From Candidatus Sulfopaludibacter sp. SbA4 (GTDB taxonomy: Bacteria; Acidobacteriota; Terriglobia; Bryobacterales; Bryobacteraceae), in contig OMOG01000285.1 of NCBI GenBank assembly GCA_900290305.1, forward strand, positions 1 through 39,879: a stretch of 39,879 bases of DNA, written 5' to 3'. Both the position numbers and the translations under genes were made by a program. How positions within the stretch are numbered: position 1 is the first letter of the stretch; each line of letters begins with the position of its first letter. Shown here in pieces: positions 1 to 9,400 of this stretch. Below the pieces are notes generated by a model, which saw only the letters and a program-made list of their open reading frames with translations, ran no database searches and had not been told where the DNA came from.

Positions 1-1
1 C

Positions 2-403
2 ACCATGGCGCAGACCAACGACCAGCGCTGGCAGGGATTCTATGCCAACATCCGGCGCTACTTCCCCTCGCCCGGCGCCTGGAAGCCGGAGTACGAACAG
101 TACGTGCGCATTCTGTACGCGCCCACGCTCTCCGGCGATTGGCCGCGCCTCGCCATGGTCCGCTCCATCTACCAGCAGATCCTGTACCTCGATCCCGTAG
201 TGTATGACTGGGCCAAGATCAAGGTGAAGACCCTGGTGATCGGAGGAGAGAAAGACGGCCAGGATTTTCCCAAGCTGGCGAAGCACATCGCGGACACGAT
301 TCCGGGCGCGGAGTTGGTGATCATTCCGAATGCCGGCCACGTGCCGCACCTGGAAGTGCCGGACATCTTCTACCGGGAGCTGTTGAAGTTCTTGAAATCG
401 TAA
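2..403 (+). CDS. alpha/beta hydrolase, C-terminal part (5' end outside window)
   Basis: The frame is open from the first bases of the window, so this is the 3' part of a longer gene. An ATG at position 5 need not be the start. The visible ~130 residues look like the cap region and last third of an alpha/beta hydrolase. A strand ends in VIGGEKDG, the usual place of the catalytic Asp, and is followed by IPNAGHVPH, the usual place of the catalytic His. The nucleophile Ser and the oxyanion-hole loop must lie upstream. Family knowledge gives ester, epoxide or C-C bond hydrolysis, but the substrate cannot be read from this part. Confidence in the fold is good; confidence in the function is low. Confidence 0.8.
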   Translation, partial: TMAQTNDQRWQGFYANIRRYFPSPGAWKPEYEQYVRILYAPTLSGDWPRLAMVRSIYQQILYLDPVVYDWAKIKVKTLVIGGEKDGQDFPKLAKHIADTIPGAELVIIPNAGHVPHLEVPDIFYRELLKFLKS

Positions 404-483
404 GCGAGCCCTGACTCTGCCTGCTCTACGTGCTCTCACCGGCCACACCGCCCGGCTGGCCAATACGGGCGAGTCAGCTCGCT

Positions 484-541
484 CTTCTTTCTCTCGGGCC
501 TCCTCCGCGTCTTTCTCCGCGGCCCCGCGGCTCCGCGTCAA
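484..541 (+). repeat. dispersed CTCCGCG-type repeat, copy 1 (short)
   Basis: This intergenic pyrimidine-rich stretch contains the blocks CCTCCTCCGCGTCTTTCTC and CTCCGCGTCAAAA. The same blocks, in the same order, recur at 15362-15455 and (inverted) at 15247-15336; a more divergent version is at 31441-31543. This copy is the shortest and sits between the 3' ends of the two convergent hydrolase genes. It encodes nothing recognisable. Confidence 0.6.
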
Positions 542-546
542 AATCG

Positions 547-2016
547 CTACTCCCCCGCCTTGCTCTGTTTCACGAAGAAGTCCAGCATCGGCCCAAACTG
601 CGGCGCGGCCACACTCACGTGGCTGCCGCCCGGGATCTCGTGATAGTCAATGGTGGCGCCGGCCTGCTTGCCCGCCTCCACCATGCGGCGCGATTGCGAG
701 ACGTTCACCGTGCGGTCGTCGTCGCCGTGCACCACGTATTCCGGGATCTGCTTGATCTTCGCCATGCCCGTGGCATCGCCGCCGCCCGAGATCGGCCCCA
801 GGGCCGCGAAAACGTCGGGATGCGCCATGGCGATACTCCACGTGCCATACCCGCCCATGGAATGGCCCATGAGGTAGATGCGCCTGGCATCGATCTTATA
901 ATCGCGCTCGACTTCCGCCAGCACATCCATCACGTCCTGCTCCGCCGTGCCGCGGTACATGGAGGCCGAGTCGCGCCCTTTGGGGCAAACCACCATGACA
1001 CCCACCCGCTCCGCCTCGCGCTTGAGCGTGCCGCTGTACTGATCGAGCATGCTGCTCTCATCGCCGCCCATTCCGTGCAGCGCCACCACCAGCGGCCACG
1101 GTTTGCCGTCATACGACGCGGGAATGAAGAGCCGGTAAGGCTGCAGCGTGTTGTCTACCGCGGAGCGATAGGCCTTCCGCAGGTCGCCCCGCTTGCCTGC
1201 GAATGGGTCGCGGCCCGCGTCCAGCGCGTCGAGAATCGCATTCGCCGAGGCGAACTCATCGCGAAGATTGAGGCGCGCCGGGCTGATGTCGCCGGAGTCG
1301 GCCCGGTCGTACAGCGCCAGCGCGTATTCCGCGGTGGGCATCGCCGAACCGCTCTTCTTCCCAACCTTGGCCAGCCGGGCACGCAGCCGCGCCACACCGT
1401 CCGAGAGCGCCTCGATGTGCATCGGCAGCGCCTTCACGAAGGCCGCGCGCGCGGCCCCGGCGGGCACCTCTCCATCCGAGGCCAGCCGCACTTCCAACGT
1501 ATAGTCGCCCACCGGCGCGTCCGGCAGCGTGACCTTGGTGGTGAACGGCAGCGCCGCGGCATCCACAGCCACGCTCGCCCCCAGGCTCTTTTCCGCCGCG
1601 CCTTCTTTCTTCACCGGGACGAGAACCAGCGTAGCGTTCATCTTGATTCCCGCCGCGCGATCGCTGCTGTATAGGGGCGCGAGCGTCACCGTGACCGGCC
1701 TTCCCGGCTCCACGATGGCGTGATCCAACCGGCCTTGCAGCGACGACGCCACCTCGAACGCCGGTGTCCAGGGCACGTTGCGCATCACCGCCAGGCCCTG
1801 GTAGTAATCGCGCATGGCCTCGCCGTACTTGCGCGCCTGTGACGCCTGCTGCGCATCGCGGCCAAGCTGGTCCGCCTTCTGGCGCTGCTCGTCGTTGAGC
1901 TGCAGGGTGGCTTTTTGGGTGTTGTAAGTGACCGAGGTGCGCAGCACCATGCCGGCATCCTGGGCGTAAAGAACCAGTCCCCAGACGAAGAGGATCGGTC
2001 GTACGAGTCGCAGCAT
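547..2016 (-). CDS. secreted esterase / prolyl-oligopeptidase-like alpha/beta hydrolase
   Basis: A 489-residue protein with a signal peptide (hydrophobic LFVWGLVLYAQ near residues 9-19). The first ~250 residues are a helical and beta-rich N-terminal region. The C-terminal half is an alpha/beta hydrolase of the kind annotated as PHB depolymerase-like or prolyl oligopeptidase-like. Visible catalytic elements are the oxyanion-hole region VVALHGMGGDES, the nucleophile elbow GHSMGGYG (Ser about 386), the acid in VHGDDDRT (about 433) and the His in PGGSHVS (about 466). It probably hydrolyses an ester or peptide bond in the periplasm or outside the cell. The start is supported by a GGAGG Shine-Dalgarno 7-8 nt before ATG and by a TATACT -10-like box further upstream. 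It is divergent from the enoyl-CoA hydratase gene. Confidence 0.85.
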   Translation of the reverse strand: MLRLVRPILFVWGLVLYAQDAGMVLRTSVTYNTQKATLQLNDEQRQKADQLGRDAQQASQARKYGEAMRDYYQGLAVMRNVPWTPAFEVASSLQGRLDHAIVEPGRPVTVTLAPLYSSDRAAGIKMNATLVLVPVKKEGAAEKSLGASVAVDAAALPFTTKVTLPDAPVGDYTLEVRLASDGEVPAGAARAAFVKALPMHIEALSDGVARLRARLAKVGKKSGSAMPTAEYALALYDRADSGDISPARLNLRDEFASANAILDALDAGRDPFAGKRGDLRKAYRSAVDNTLQPYRLFIPASYDGKPWPLVVALHGMGGDESSMLDQYSGTLKREAERVGVMVVCPKGRDSASMYRGTAEQDVMDVLAEVERDYKIDARRIYLMGHSMGGYGTWSIAMAHPDVFAALGPISGGGDATGMAKIKQIPEYVVHGDDDRTVNVSQSRRMVEAGKQAGATIDYHEIPGGSHVSVAAPQFGPMLDFFVKQSKAGE

Positions 2017-2045
2017 CGAATGACCTCCAAAACGGGATTGGGCCT

Positions 2046-2051
2046 AGTATA
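2046..2051 (-). promoter_or_regulatory. -10-like box for the secreted esterase gene
   Basis: TATACT on the minus strand, about 30 nt before the ATG at 2016, which also has a GGAGG ribosome site. No convincing -35 box is seen at the usual distance. The call rests on the hexamer and its position only. Confidence 0.4.
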
Positions 2052-2073
2052 ACCTGCCGGCCGGCCCGCACGC

Positions 2074-2120
2074 GGTTTACAATTGCGCGCGCGGTTTACA
2101 ATTACCGCGGGGTTTACAAT
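2074..2120 (+). promoter_or_regulatory. triplicated GGTTTACAAT boxes before the enoyl-CoA hydratase gene
   Basis: The decamer GGTTTACAAT occurs three times (2074-2083, 2093-2102, 2111-2120), at spacings of 19 and 18 nt. Each copy carries the -10-like hexamer TACAAT. For the last copy the expected transcription start, 6-7 nt downstream, coincides with the ATG at 2127, and no Shine-Dalgarno precedes that ATG. This fits a leaderless mRNA. The array may be stacked promoters made by local duplication, or a binding site for a regulator. Confidence 0.5.
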
Positions 2121-2126
2121 CATGGG

Positions 2127-2957
2127 ATGCCAGATATTCTGTATGAAGTCTCGGGACGCGTGGCCACCATCACGCTCAACCGCCCGGAGAAGCTCAATGC
2201 CTGGACCCGCGCCATGGAACAGGAGGTCCGCCAGGCCATGCACGAGGCCGGCCGCGACGACGACGTCCGGGTGATCGTGCTCACGGGCGCCGGCCGGGGC
2301 TTCTGCGCCGGCGCCGATATGAGCCTGTTGAGCGACGTGGCCGAGCGCGGCGTGCCGCCGGAGCATCCGCTGCCCAACTCGGCGGCGGCAAGCGACGCCC
2401 GATCCGCAATAGACGTGCGGCCCGATTTCGAGCGCCAGTATTCGTACTTCCCGGCCATTCCCAAGCCCATCGTCGCGGCCATCAACGGGCCGGCGGTGGG
2501 GCTCGGCCTGGTGATCGCGATGTACTGCGACTTGCGGTTCGCCTCCGAGAGCGCCCGCTTCGGAAGCGCCTTTGCGCGCCGCGGCCTGATCGCCGAGTAC
2601 GGCCTGGCGTGGCTGCTGCCCAAGGTAATCGGCCATGCCAACGCCATGGACATCCTGTTATCGGCGCGCGTCCTGGATGCGCAGGAGGCGCTCCGCATGG
2701 GGCTGGTGAACCAGGTGTTCGCGCCGGACGTTTTCCTGGATCGTGTGTACGCCTATGCTAACGACCTGGCCCACGGGGTGAGCCCGCGCTCCATGCGCGT
2801 GATCAAGCGCCAGGTGTACGACGCCATGTTCCAGACTCTCGGAGAAGCCGTGGACGCCGCAGCCGTGGAGATGAGGGCGAGCTTGCAGTGCGAGGATTTC
2901 AAGGAGGGGGTGGCGCACTTCCTGGAGAAGCGCGCGCCGGCGTTCACAGGGCGTTAA
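2127..2957 (+). CDS. enoyl-CoA hydratase/isomerase (crotonase family)
   Basis: A 276-residue crotonase-fold protein of normal family length. The N-terminus VATITLNRPEKLNAW is the classic crotonase start. The oxyanion-hole and CoA-binding loop GRGFCAGADMS lies near residues 57-67. The second signature, PKPIVAAINGPAVGLG, is followed by GLIAEYGLAWLLPK, which holds the usual catalytic Glu position. Crotonases of this class hydrate or isomerise enoyl-CoA thioesters in beta-oxidation or related acyl-CoA routes in the cytoplasm. The exact substrate is not readable. An insertion with PEHPLPNSAAAS near residues 75-90 is longer than in short-chain enoyl-CoA hydratases. The gene stands alone, with a triplicated TACAAT promoter-like array upstream and no ribosome site. 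Confidence 0.88.
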   Translation: MPDILYEVSGRVATITLNRPEKLNAWTRAMEQEVRQAMHEAGRDDDVRVIVLTGAGRGFCAGADMSLLSDVAERGVPPEHPLPNSAAASDARSAIDVRPDFERQYSYFPAIPKPIVAAINGPAVGLGLVIAMYCDLRFASESARFGSAFARRGLIAEYGLAWLLPKVIGHANAMDILLSARVLDAQEALRMGLVNQVFAPDVFLDRVYAYANDLAHGVSPRSMRVIKRQVYDAMFQTLGEAVDAAAVEMRASLQCEDFKEGVAHFLEKRAPAFTGR

Positions 2958-3385
2958 GTTGAGGCGTCCATGGTGCGGATGTCGTAAGCCATGATGGCCG
3001 GGTCGGCGGTGACCAGGGTGAGGTCTTCGCATTGGGCTTGCGCGACGAGCATGCGGTCGAAGGGGTCACGGTGATGAAGGGGCAGCGTTCGTACCGCGAA
3101 GGCGTGAGCGAACTTGACAACCAGGGGTGAACAGCCCTGCTCCAACAGGAAAGAGATTCGCTCTTCGGCTGTTTCCGAGATTTTCAGACGGTTGAGGCTG
3201 GTCTTGATGGAGATCTCCCAGACAGAGATGGCACGGATCCAGATTCTGGTGTCCGACTGTTCCAACAGGACTCGGGTGCTGCTGCCGAGGCGCCCTCTGT
3301 CGTCAAACCACCATGCGTGTTGCCACAACCCGGATTTCCGGAGCGACGGTGCGGAGCTGATCGGGTGTTCCGGCGCGCGCCGCAA
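2954..3385 (-). pseudogene. VapC-like PIN-domain toxin, N-terminally truncated
   Basis: From the residues HAWWF (about 3319) onward this reads as a PIN/PilT ribonuclease. It has ISVWEISIKTSLNRLKI in the middle, then LPLHHRDPFDRMLVAQA and LTLVTADPAI, which hold the later conserved acidic residues. In intact members HAWWF is preceded by a strand ending LLDT, which supplies the first catalytic Asp. Here it is preceded by SGLWQ, and the upstream codons belong to the decayed ATPase gene read in another frame. The metal site is therefore incomplete, and no VapB-like antitoxin is visible. It is best read as a dead toxin gene cut at its 5' end by a deletion. It overlaps the stop of the enoyl-CoA hydratase gene by 4 nt, convergently. 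Confidence 0.65.
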
Positions 3386-4530
3386 GGAGCGCTTCGTAAA
3401 TTGGCCGCCACCAGTCCTTGGCGCCGGTCCGTTCGAGGATGGCGATAGCTTCGTCCAGGTGTCTCGTTTCGACTACGGTCCTGAAAAAGCCTATTGAGAA
3501 ATCGGCGGACTCCTTGGCCGCGACGGCTTCCCGGATATGGCTGGCTGGCGGCCATTTTCCGATCAGTGCGAGAATCCGCGCGGCTAGAAATTGCGTCGCC
3601 GTATGATCGGGCGCGAGTTGGCGGGCTCTCTGCGCCAGCTTCAGGATTTCTGCAAGATCGCTTCCCGATTCGATCAGTCGATTACCGGCGCGAAGAAACT
3701 GGTCCAGGTCCCAAGAGCGCGATGAGTCAATTTCAAAGGCGCGAAGGTAGCAGTGCGCTGCCTCATGGTCCCGTCTCGAAAGTCGTTCCAGCAAACGGCC
3801 AAGATCGAGGTCGGCTGCGATCAGCGGATCCCAATGGATGGCCATGGCATCCACCACCTGCTGCGCCTGCGGAGCCAGTTCTTCGAAGCGCGCCTTGTAG
3901 AGCGCTGTGTAGTCGTCCAGAAGCTGTTCGATATCGCGCTGGACATCTCCTTCGGGTCCTTGGGCCAGCACTTTGTAAAGCAGCACAAGCGCCCGCGGGT
4001 TGCCGCCGGCGAGCACATGGCAAGGCTTTGATGCGGCCGGGTTGGCTGCGGACCAGTTGGACCACGCGCGCATCGCCAGACTGTTCGGCGAGTTTCGAGA
4101 GCGTGGAAATCGTTTCCACTTCGTCGAACCCCTTCAGCTCGTGAACCTGGAAGAAGTCGTAGAAGGCGCGGCCATATTCATACAGAGCTTCCAACACGCG
4201 GCTGGAGGCGCCCATGAAGTGTAGCCCGCGTTCCTGCGAAATCACGCGCCGGAATTCCCACTCCTCCTCTTTCTTCAAACGATCGAGGACGATATCGAGG
4301 TTATCGACCAGTAGTAGAATCCGGCGGCCCAGGCGCGCGGACTCTTCGAGCAGGAGATTCAAGGCCCTGCTGGAACGGTCCGCGCCGACGGGCGGAATTT
4401 TTTCCACGCGGGCGTCCAAGGACTCCGAGGCCTGGCGAAAGCCTTCGCGGTCCAACGCATCGCTTAAGGCGTCCACGCCGGCCCCCTCCCGGTGTAAAGT
4501 AGATGAAACTCCGGAGTGGAAAAATCTCAT
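3303..4530 (-). pseudogene. remnant of an AAA/STAND-type ATPase with TPR-like C-terminus
   Basis: Two overlapping frames on the minus strand join into one protein. The upstream frame (from 4530) carries RRILLLVDNLDIVLDRL, a Walker-B-like strand, and later HFMGASSRVLEALYEYG, a sensor-1-like strand, up to SQPGRIKAL. The downstream frame continues with HVLAGGNPRALVLLYK, then AQQVVDAMAIHWDP and TPR-like helices, and stops at 3303. One extra C near 4020-4021 accounts for the frame change. No Walker A lies upstream because the frame abuts the GatC-like gene. The step from HWDPLIAADLDLG to RRDHEAAHCY looks like an internal deletion. All of this points to a decayed gene. Its original role (signal-transducing NTPase or defence-related STAND protein) cannot be decided. 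Confidence 0.7.
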
Positions 4531-4549
4531 GAAAAGACCAGGAGGTGTC

Positions 4550-4723
4550 GTGAAAGACTGGAGAGCGATGGCGAAGGCCGGCGGGCTTGAAGTTTCGGAG
4601 CGGGACCTCGAGCGAATTGCCGGGCCGCTGGAAACACTGGAGGAGGCCTTCCGGCCGCTGGCGAAGGAACTGAAGGCGGAAGACGAGCCGGCGACCGCGT
4701 TCCACGCCGAGGAGACCGAATGA
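4550..4723 (+). CDS. GatC-like small subunit paired with the amidase
   Basis: A small protein of about 57 residues. The GTG at 4550 is preferred because AGGAGG ends 4-5 nt before it; an in-frame ATG at 4529 would add seven residues without a ribosome site. The sequence LERIAGPLETLEEAFRPLAK followed by DEPATAF matches the C-terminal pattern of GatC-like proteins, where an amphipathic helix precedes an (E)PA-x-x-F motif. GatC stabilises the amidase GatA in the tRNA-dependent amidotransferase. Here no gatB is visible, so it more likely assists a stand-alone amidase. Its TGA overlaps the amidase ATG (ATGA at 4720-4723), which implies translational coupling. It is too short for firm homology by eye. 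Confidence 0.6.
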   Translation: MKDWRAMAKAGGLEVSERDLERIAGPLETLEEAFRPLAKELKAEDEPATAFHAEETE

Positions 4724-6121
4724 CCATCCGGGAAGCCGCTGAATCGCTGCGCGCGCGCCGGTTCTCCTCGGTGGAACTGACCACGTCCGCGATCGGCCGC
4801 ATCGAGAGCTGCAACCCTGAGCTCAACGCGTTTATCACGATCACGGCGGAGCGGGCGCTGGATCGCGCGCGCCTGGCCGACATCGAGTTAGCCGCCGGCC
4901 GCGACCGGGGGCCGCTGCACGGAATCCCCATCGCGCTGAAGGATCTGTTCGCCACCCGCGGGGTGCGCACTACGGCGGGCTCCAAGGTGTACGAGCACTA
5001 TGTGCCGGGCGCGGACGCGACGGTGGTGGAGAAACTGGAGGCCGCGGGGGCCGTGAGCCTGGGCAAGCTGAACCTGCATGAGCTGGCCTATGGAATCACG
5101 TCGGCCAATCCGCACTTCGGGGCGGTCCGCAACCAACCCGTGGAATGCGGAGCACACTCCCGGCGGATCGAGCGGCGGGTCGGGCGCGGCAGTGGCCGCG
5201 GGGCTGGTGTACGCCGCCATGGGCACCGATACGGGCGGCTCCATCCGCATTCCGGCGTCCTTCTGCGGGACCGTGGGGTTGAAGCCCACCTACGGCCGGG
5301 TGAGCCGTCACGGGGTTTTCCCGCTTGGGTACAGCCTGGACCACATGGGCCCGCTCACGCGATCGGTGCGCGATGCCGCGATGGTGTTGAACGCCATCGC
5401 CGGACACGATAGCCGGGACCCGGCTTCCTCGCGGCATCCGGTGGTGGATTACGTTCCCGATGACGGGTGCGGCATCCGCGGCCTGCGCGTGGGGTTTCCG
5501 GAGAACTTCTACTTCGAGCGGCTGGATGGCGATGTGGATTCCGCGGTTCGCGGCGCGATCGCGCGTGCCGAGTCGCTGGGGGCCGAGGTGAAGCGCGTGG
5601 CGGTGCCGGATATTGCGGCGTTAAATGCGGTGGCGCGCGTGATTTTGCTGGCCGAAGCGTCGGCCGTGATGGAGCCGCACCTGGAGAAACGGGACCGCTT
5701 CGGCGCGGACGTGCTGGCCCTGTTCGACCAGGGACGCCTGCTGCCGGCCGTGGACTACGTGAACGCGCAGCGCCTGCGGCGCCGGATGCAGCGTGAATTC
5801 GCCAAGGTGTGGTCCGATGCAGACTGCCTGTTCATGCCCGCTACGCCCAACACGGCTCCGGGGATCGGCGAGACCACCGTCCGGCTGGGAGGGCGCGAAG
5901 AAGATGTCCGCCTGGCCACCACTCGCCTGGTGCGCGGCATCAATGCCTTGGGATTGCCGGCGCTTTCGATGCCCTGCGGGTTGAGCGCTTCCGGGCTGCC
6001 GATCGGGCTGCAGATCGTGGGACCCCCTTTTGAAGAGGCGCTGATTTTGAGGATGGGCGCGGCACTGGAAGACGGTGGGGTGGGGATCTCCCCGTGTCCT
6101 TTCCCTCGCGTTGAGTCATAG
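4720..6121 (+). pseudogene. amidase-signature hydrolase broken by a 4-bp duplication
   Basis: The two halves of an amidase-signature enzyme lie in different frames. The first frame starts at 4720 and contains the catalytic Lys in IALKDLFAT (Lys74); it leaves the family pattern after GAVRN. The second frame resumes exactly at PWNAEHTPGGSSGGSG, which holds the cis-Ser, then GTDTGGSIRIPASFCG, which holds the nucleophile Ser, and runs to the stop at 6121. Removing one copy of the tandem AACC at 5131-5138 restores a single ~466-codon reading frame with all three catalytic residues. The enzyme would hydrolyse an amide in the cytoplasm. Near-perfect conservation after the break suggests either a very recent mutation or a sequencing/assembly error. 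The upstream GatC-like gene is translationally coupled to it. Confidence 0.85.
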
Positions 6122-6124
6122 CAC

Positions 6125-6162
6125 CCAGTTCCTGGATCAATATCCGCCCGGAACCTGGTTTT
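6125..6162 (+). terminator. possible terminator after the amidase
   Basis: CCAGTTCC (6125-6132) can pair with GGAACCTGG (6150-6158) with one bulged base, followed by TTTT. The loop is long (17 nt) and the T-tract short, so this is a weak candidate. Confidence 0.3.
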
Positions 6163-6337
6163 GGCGCCCCCTATTTCTGCGGCGTGTAGCCCATAGTGTC
6201 CCTGGTATCCATCAAAAATGACCCTTAACTCCCGAAAACCATAGGATTCGGTTATCGTTTATTGGATTTTTCGGCAGTTTTATGTAAATTGATCGTTTAA
6301 AACCTCTTTATCTTTAATATTCGAGAATCCTGTCGAC

Positions 6338-6354
6338 TTGGATACGAAGTTGCT
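6338..6354 (+). promoter_or_regulatory. candidate sigma-54 promoter for the TonB-dependent receptor gene
   Basis: Within the AT-rich 370-nt gap before the receptor gene, TTGG (6338-6341) is followed after exactly 8 nt by TTGC (6350-6353). This gives the invariant GG-N10-GC spacing of sigma-54 promoters. The middle bases match the consensus poorly. The box lies about 140 nt before the ATG, which has its own GGAGG ribosome site at 6474-6478. The rest of this gap is AT-rich and holds no open gene that I can support. Confidence 0.35.
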
Positions 6355-6490
6355 AGGCATTCTGTGAACAGCTTCACATCGTTACGGACTCTTTCCCCCG
6401 GCGTAGGGGGCAGCTTTCAATTCGAGAGAACATCATGGACGGTTAACTCGCCATGAGACTCTCAACACCTGATGGAGGTACTCAAACAAA

Positions 6491-9400
6491 ATGAGACTGA
6501 GGAATAGTGTGCTCCTCATGTTGATTGTCTTGCTTTCGGCGGGCATTTCGATTTTCGCCCAAGTCGTCAGCGGCAATCTCACAGGCACGATCTACGACGC
6601 CAGCGGCGCCACGGTGCCGGGCGCTTCGGTGGTTGCGAGGAACGATGCCACAGGCATCGAAACCACCGCGAAAACCGGCGCGATCGGTGAATATCGAATT
6701 AACAATCTCGCGGTTGGAACGTACACGGTTACCGTGACGGCTTCCGGGTTCAACAAGGCCCAGCTCAAGAGCGTCGGAGTCGAGTTGAACAAGATCGCCA
6801 CAGCCAACCTGAAACTGGATGTCGGCACGAGTGTGGAGACGGTGGAAGTCAGCGCCTCGGCGGCGGTCATCGACACCACCACGTCTCAGGTGCAGACTTC
6901 GTTCGAGCAAAGGCAGTTGATGGATCTTCCCAGCACCTCCAGCGGCAACGGCGTGCTCAATCTGTCGCTGCTGAACGCGGGGGTTTCGACGAGCGGTGCG
7001 ACCGGACTCGGCACCGGCCCATCGATCGGCGGACAGCGGCCGCGCAACAACAATTTCACTATCGAAGGAATCGATAACAACAGCGACAGCGTTACCGGCC
7101 CGGTGGTTTCGGTGCCCAATGACGCGGTCGCCGAACTCACGGTGCTGCAGAACCAGTTCTCGCCGGATTTCGGCCACTCCTCGGGCGGCCAGTTCAATTC
7201 CATCGTCCGGAGCGGCACCAATCAGATCCACGGATCCGCCTACGAGTACATGACCAACCGGAATCTGAATGCGGCCAACAATCTCGACGCGGTCGACCAG
7301 AATCCGCTGCATCCGCGCTACGACGACAACCGTTTCGGCGGGCAAGTCGGCGGACCGATCAAGAAGAACAAGCTCTTCTATTTCCTCAACTACGAGTATG
7401 AGCCCACCGGGTACGCCGGCAATGCCGGCTTGTTGTACGCGCCGACCTCCGCGGGCTGGAGCACGCTGGCGGGAATTCCGAACATCAATCAGAACAACCT
7501 GAGCGTGCTCAAGCAGTACCTGGGCACGGCAGCCTCCGCAGCGCCGGCCGCTTCCACTCCCAACGGAGCCTATCCCCTGATCAACCCCATCAACCAGGGC
7601 TACCTCGGCGCCGCTTCCACGGGCACGTCCATCCCCATCGGGCAGGTTTCGTTTACCGCACCCGCCTTTACCAACGGCGAGCGCGCCGTCGCGGCCATGG
7701 ATGCCAACTTCTCCGAAAAGGACAGCTTGCGCGGGCGCTTCATCCTCAACCGCTCGGGTGGCATTGACACCAACGCCAGCCTGCCGACCTTCTACCAGAC
7801 GGTTCCCAACAACGGCTACGTGGTCACCGTGTCGGAGTTCCACACCTTTTCTCCGGCCCTCACCAACGAGTTCCGCATCGGATACAACCGGTCGTCCAGT
7901 ACCACGCCCGCCGGCAGCTTCAAATTCTCGGGCCTCGATATGTTCCCGAACATCGACCTGTTCGACATTGGAGCGCAATTGGGCCCCGACCCCAACGCGC
8001 CGCAGTTCGGCATTCAGAACACGTACCAGTTGACCGACAGCGTGTCCTGGACCAAGAGCTCTCACAGCTTCAAGTTCGGTTTCGACGGAAGCAAGCTGAT
8101 CTCGCCGCAGAGCTTCACGCAGCGCGCGCGCGGCGATTATGAATGGAGCTACCTGTCGGACTACCTGTACGACTACACTCCGGATTATCTTGCGGAACGC
8201 ACTCTCGGCAACGTGATCTACTACGGCGACCGCATCACCACCGGCCTGTACGCCAACGACACCTGGAAGATTTCCCGGAACCTTACGGCCAACATCGGCG
8301 TGCGATGGGAATACCAAAGCCTGCCGTACACCGAGCGCCTGCAGTCCATCAACTCCGTCTCGAGCGTGCCTGGCCTCATCAGCTTCAACGCGCCGGCGGC
8401 GCAGAAGAGGAACTTCATGCCCCGGCTGGGCCTGGCCTACTCTCCGGGCAACAGCGGGCGCACTTCCATCCGCGCCGGCTTCGGCACCAACTACGACGTG
8501 TTGTACGACAACCTGGGCCTGCTTTCGCTGCCGCCGCAGGACACCATCACGGTGGATCAGGGCGGCGAGAATGGCACCAACTTCCTGAAGAATGGCGGCA
8601 TCCCACCCAACGCATCGGCCTCGGGCCTTACCCCGGCCCAAGCGCGGGCCGCCACCGGCGGCTACGTCCCCGACCAGAAGCGCCCGAAGTCCATCCAGTG
8701 GAACTTCGGTATTCAGCACGTGTTCCACAACGACTACACCATCGAGAGCCGCTACATGGGTACGCACAGCTCCAATCTGACCGTGCAGGATCGTATCGAT
8801 ATTCAGAACGTCGTCAATTCATCGGACGCCCTGCCGGTATACTTCACCGCTCCCTCGCAGGCGACTCTGAATGCCCTGCCCAACACTTTGACTTCCCTCA
8901 ATAGCCTGCTCTCCGCGGGTGGGAACTTCGTGCCGGCCTATAAGGCTGCCGGGTTCCAGAGCAATCTTGTCGGCTTCATGCCCTACGGCCGATCCTTCTA
9001 TGATGGCTGGGCCAACCAGTTGACGCGGCGCTTCTCCAACGGCCTGCAGTTCATCGCCGCCTACACCTGGAGCCACAACATCGACGACTCCACCGCCGAC
9101 GTGTTCAGCACCTACACCACGCCGCGCCGGCCGCAGGATTTCCAGAACGTTCGCGGGGACACCTCCGATTCGGCCCTCGATCACCGTCAACGCTTCAGCT
9201 ACCAGGTGCTGTACGACGTGCCGTTCCTCAAGAAGGACAGCAATTGGTTCAAGCGCAATATCCTGGGCAGTTGGGAAATCGCTCCCATTTACCAGTATCA
9301 AATCGGCACCTGGGTTACCGTGCAGAGCGGCGTGGACAGCAACATGAACGGCGACTCCGCAGGCGACCGCACCATCGTGAATCCCAGCGGAAACAACAGC

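Noticed and set aside
6482-8767. Minus-strand open frame of 761 codons
   Set aside because: Antisense of the receptor gene at 6491; the same reasoning applies.
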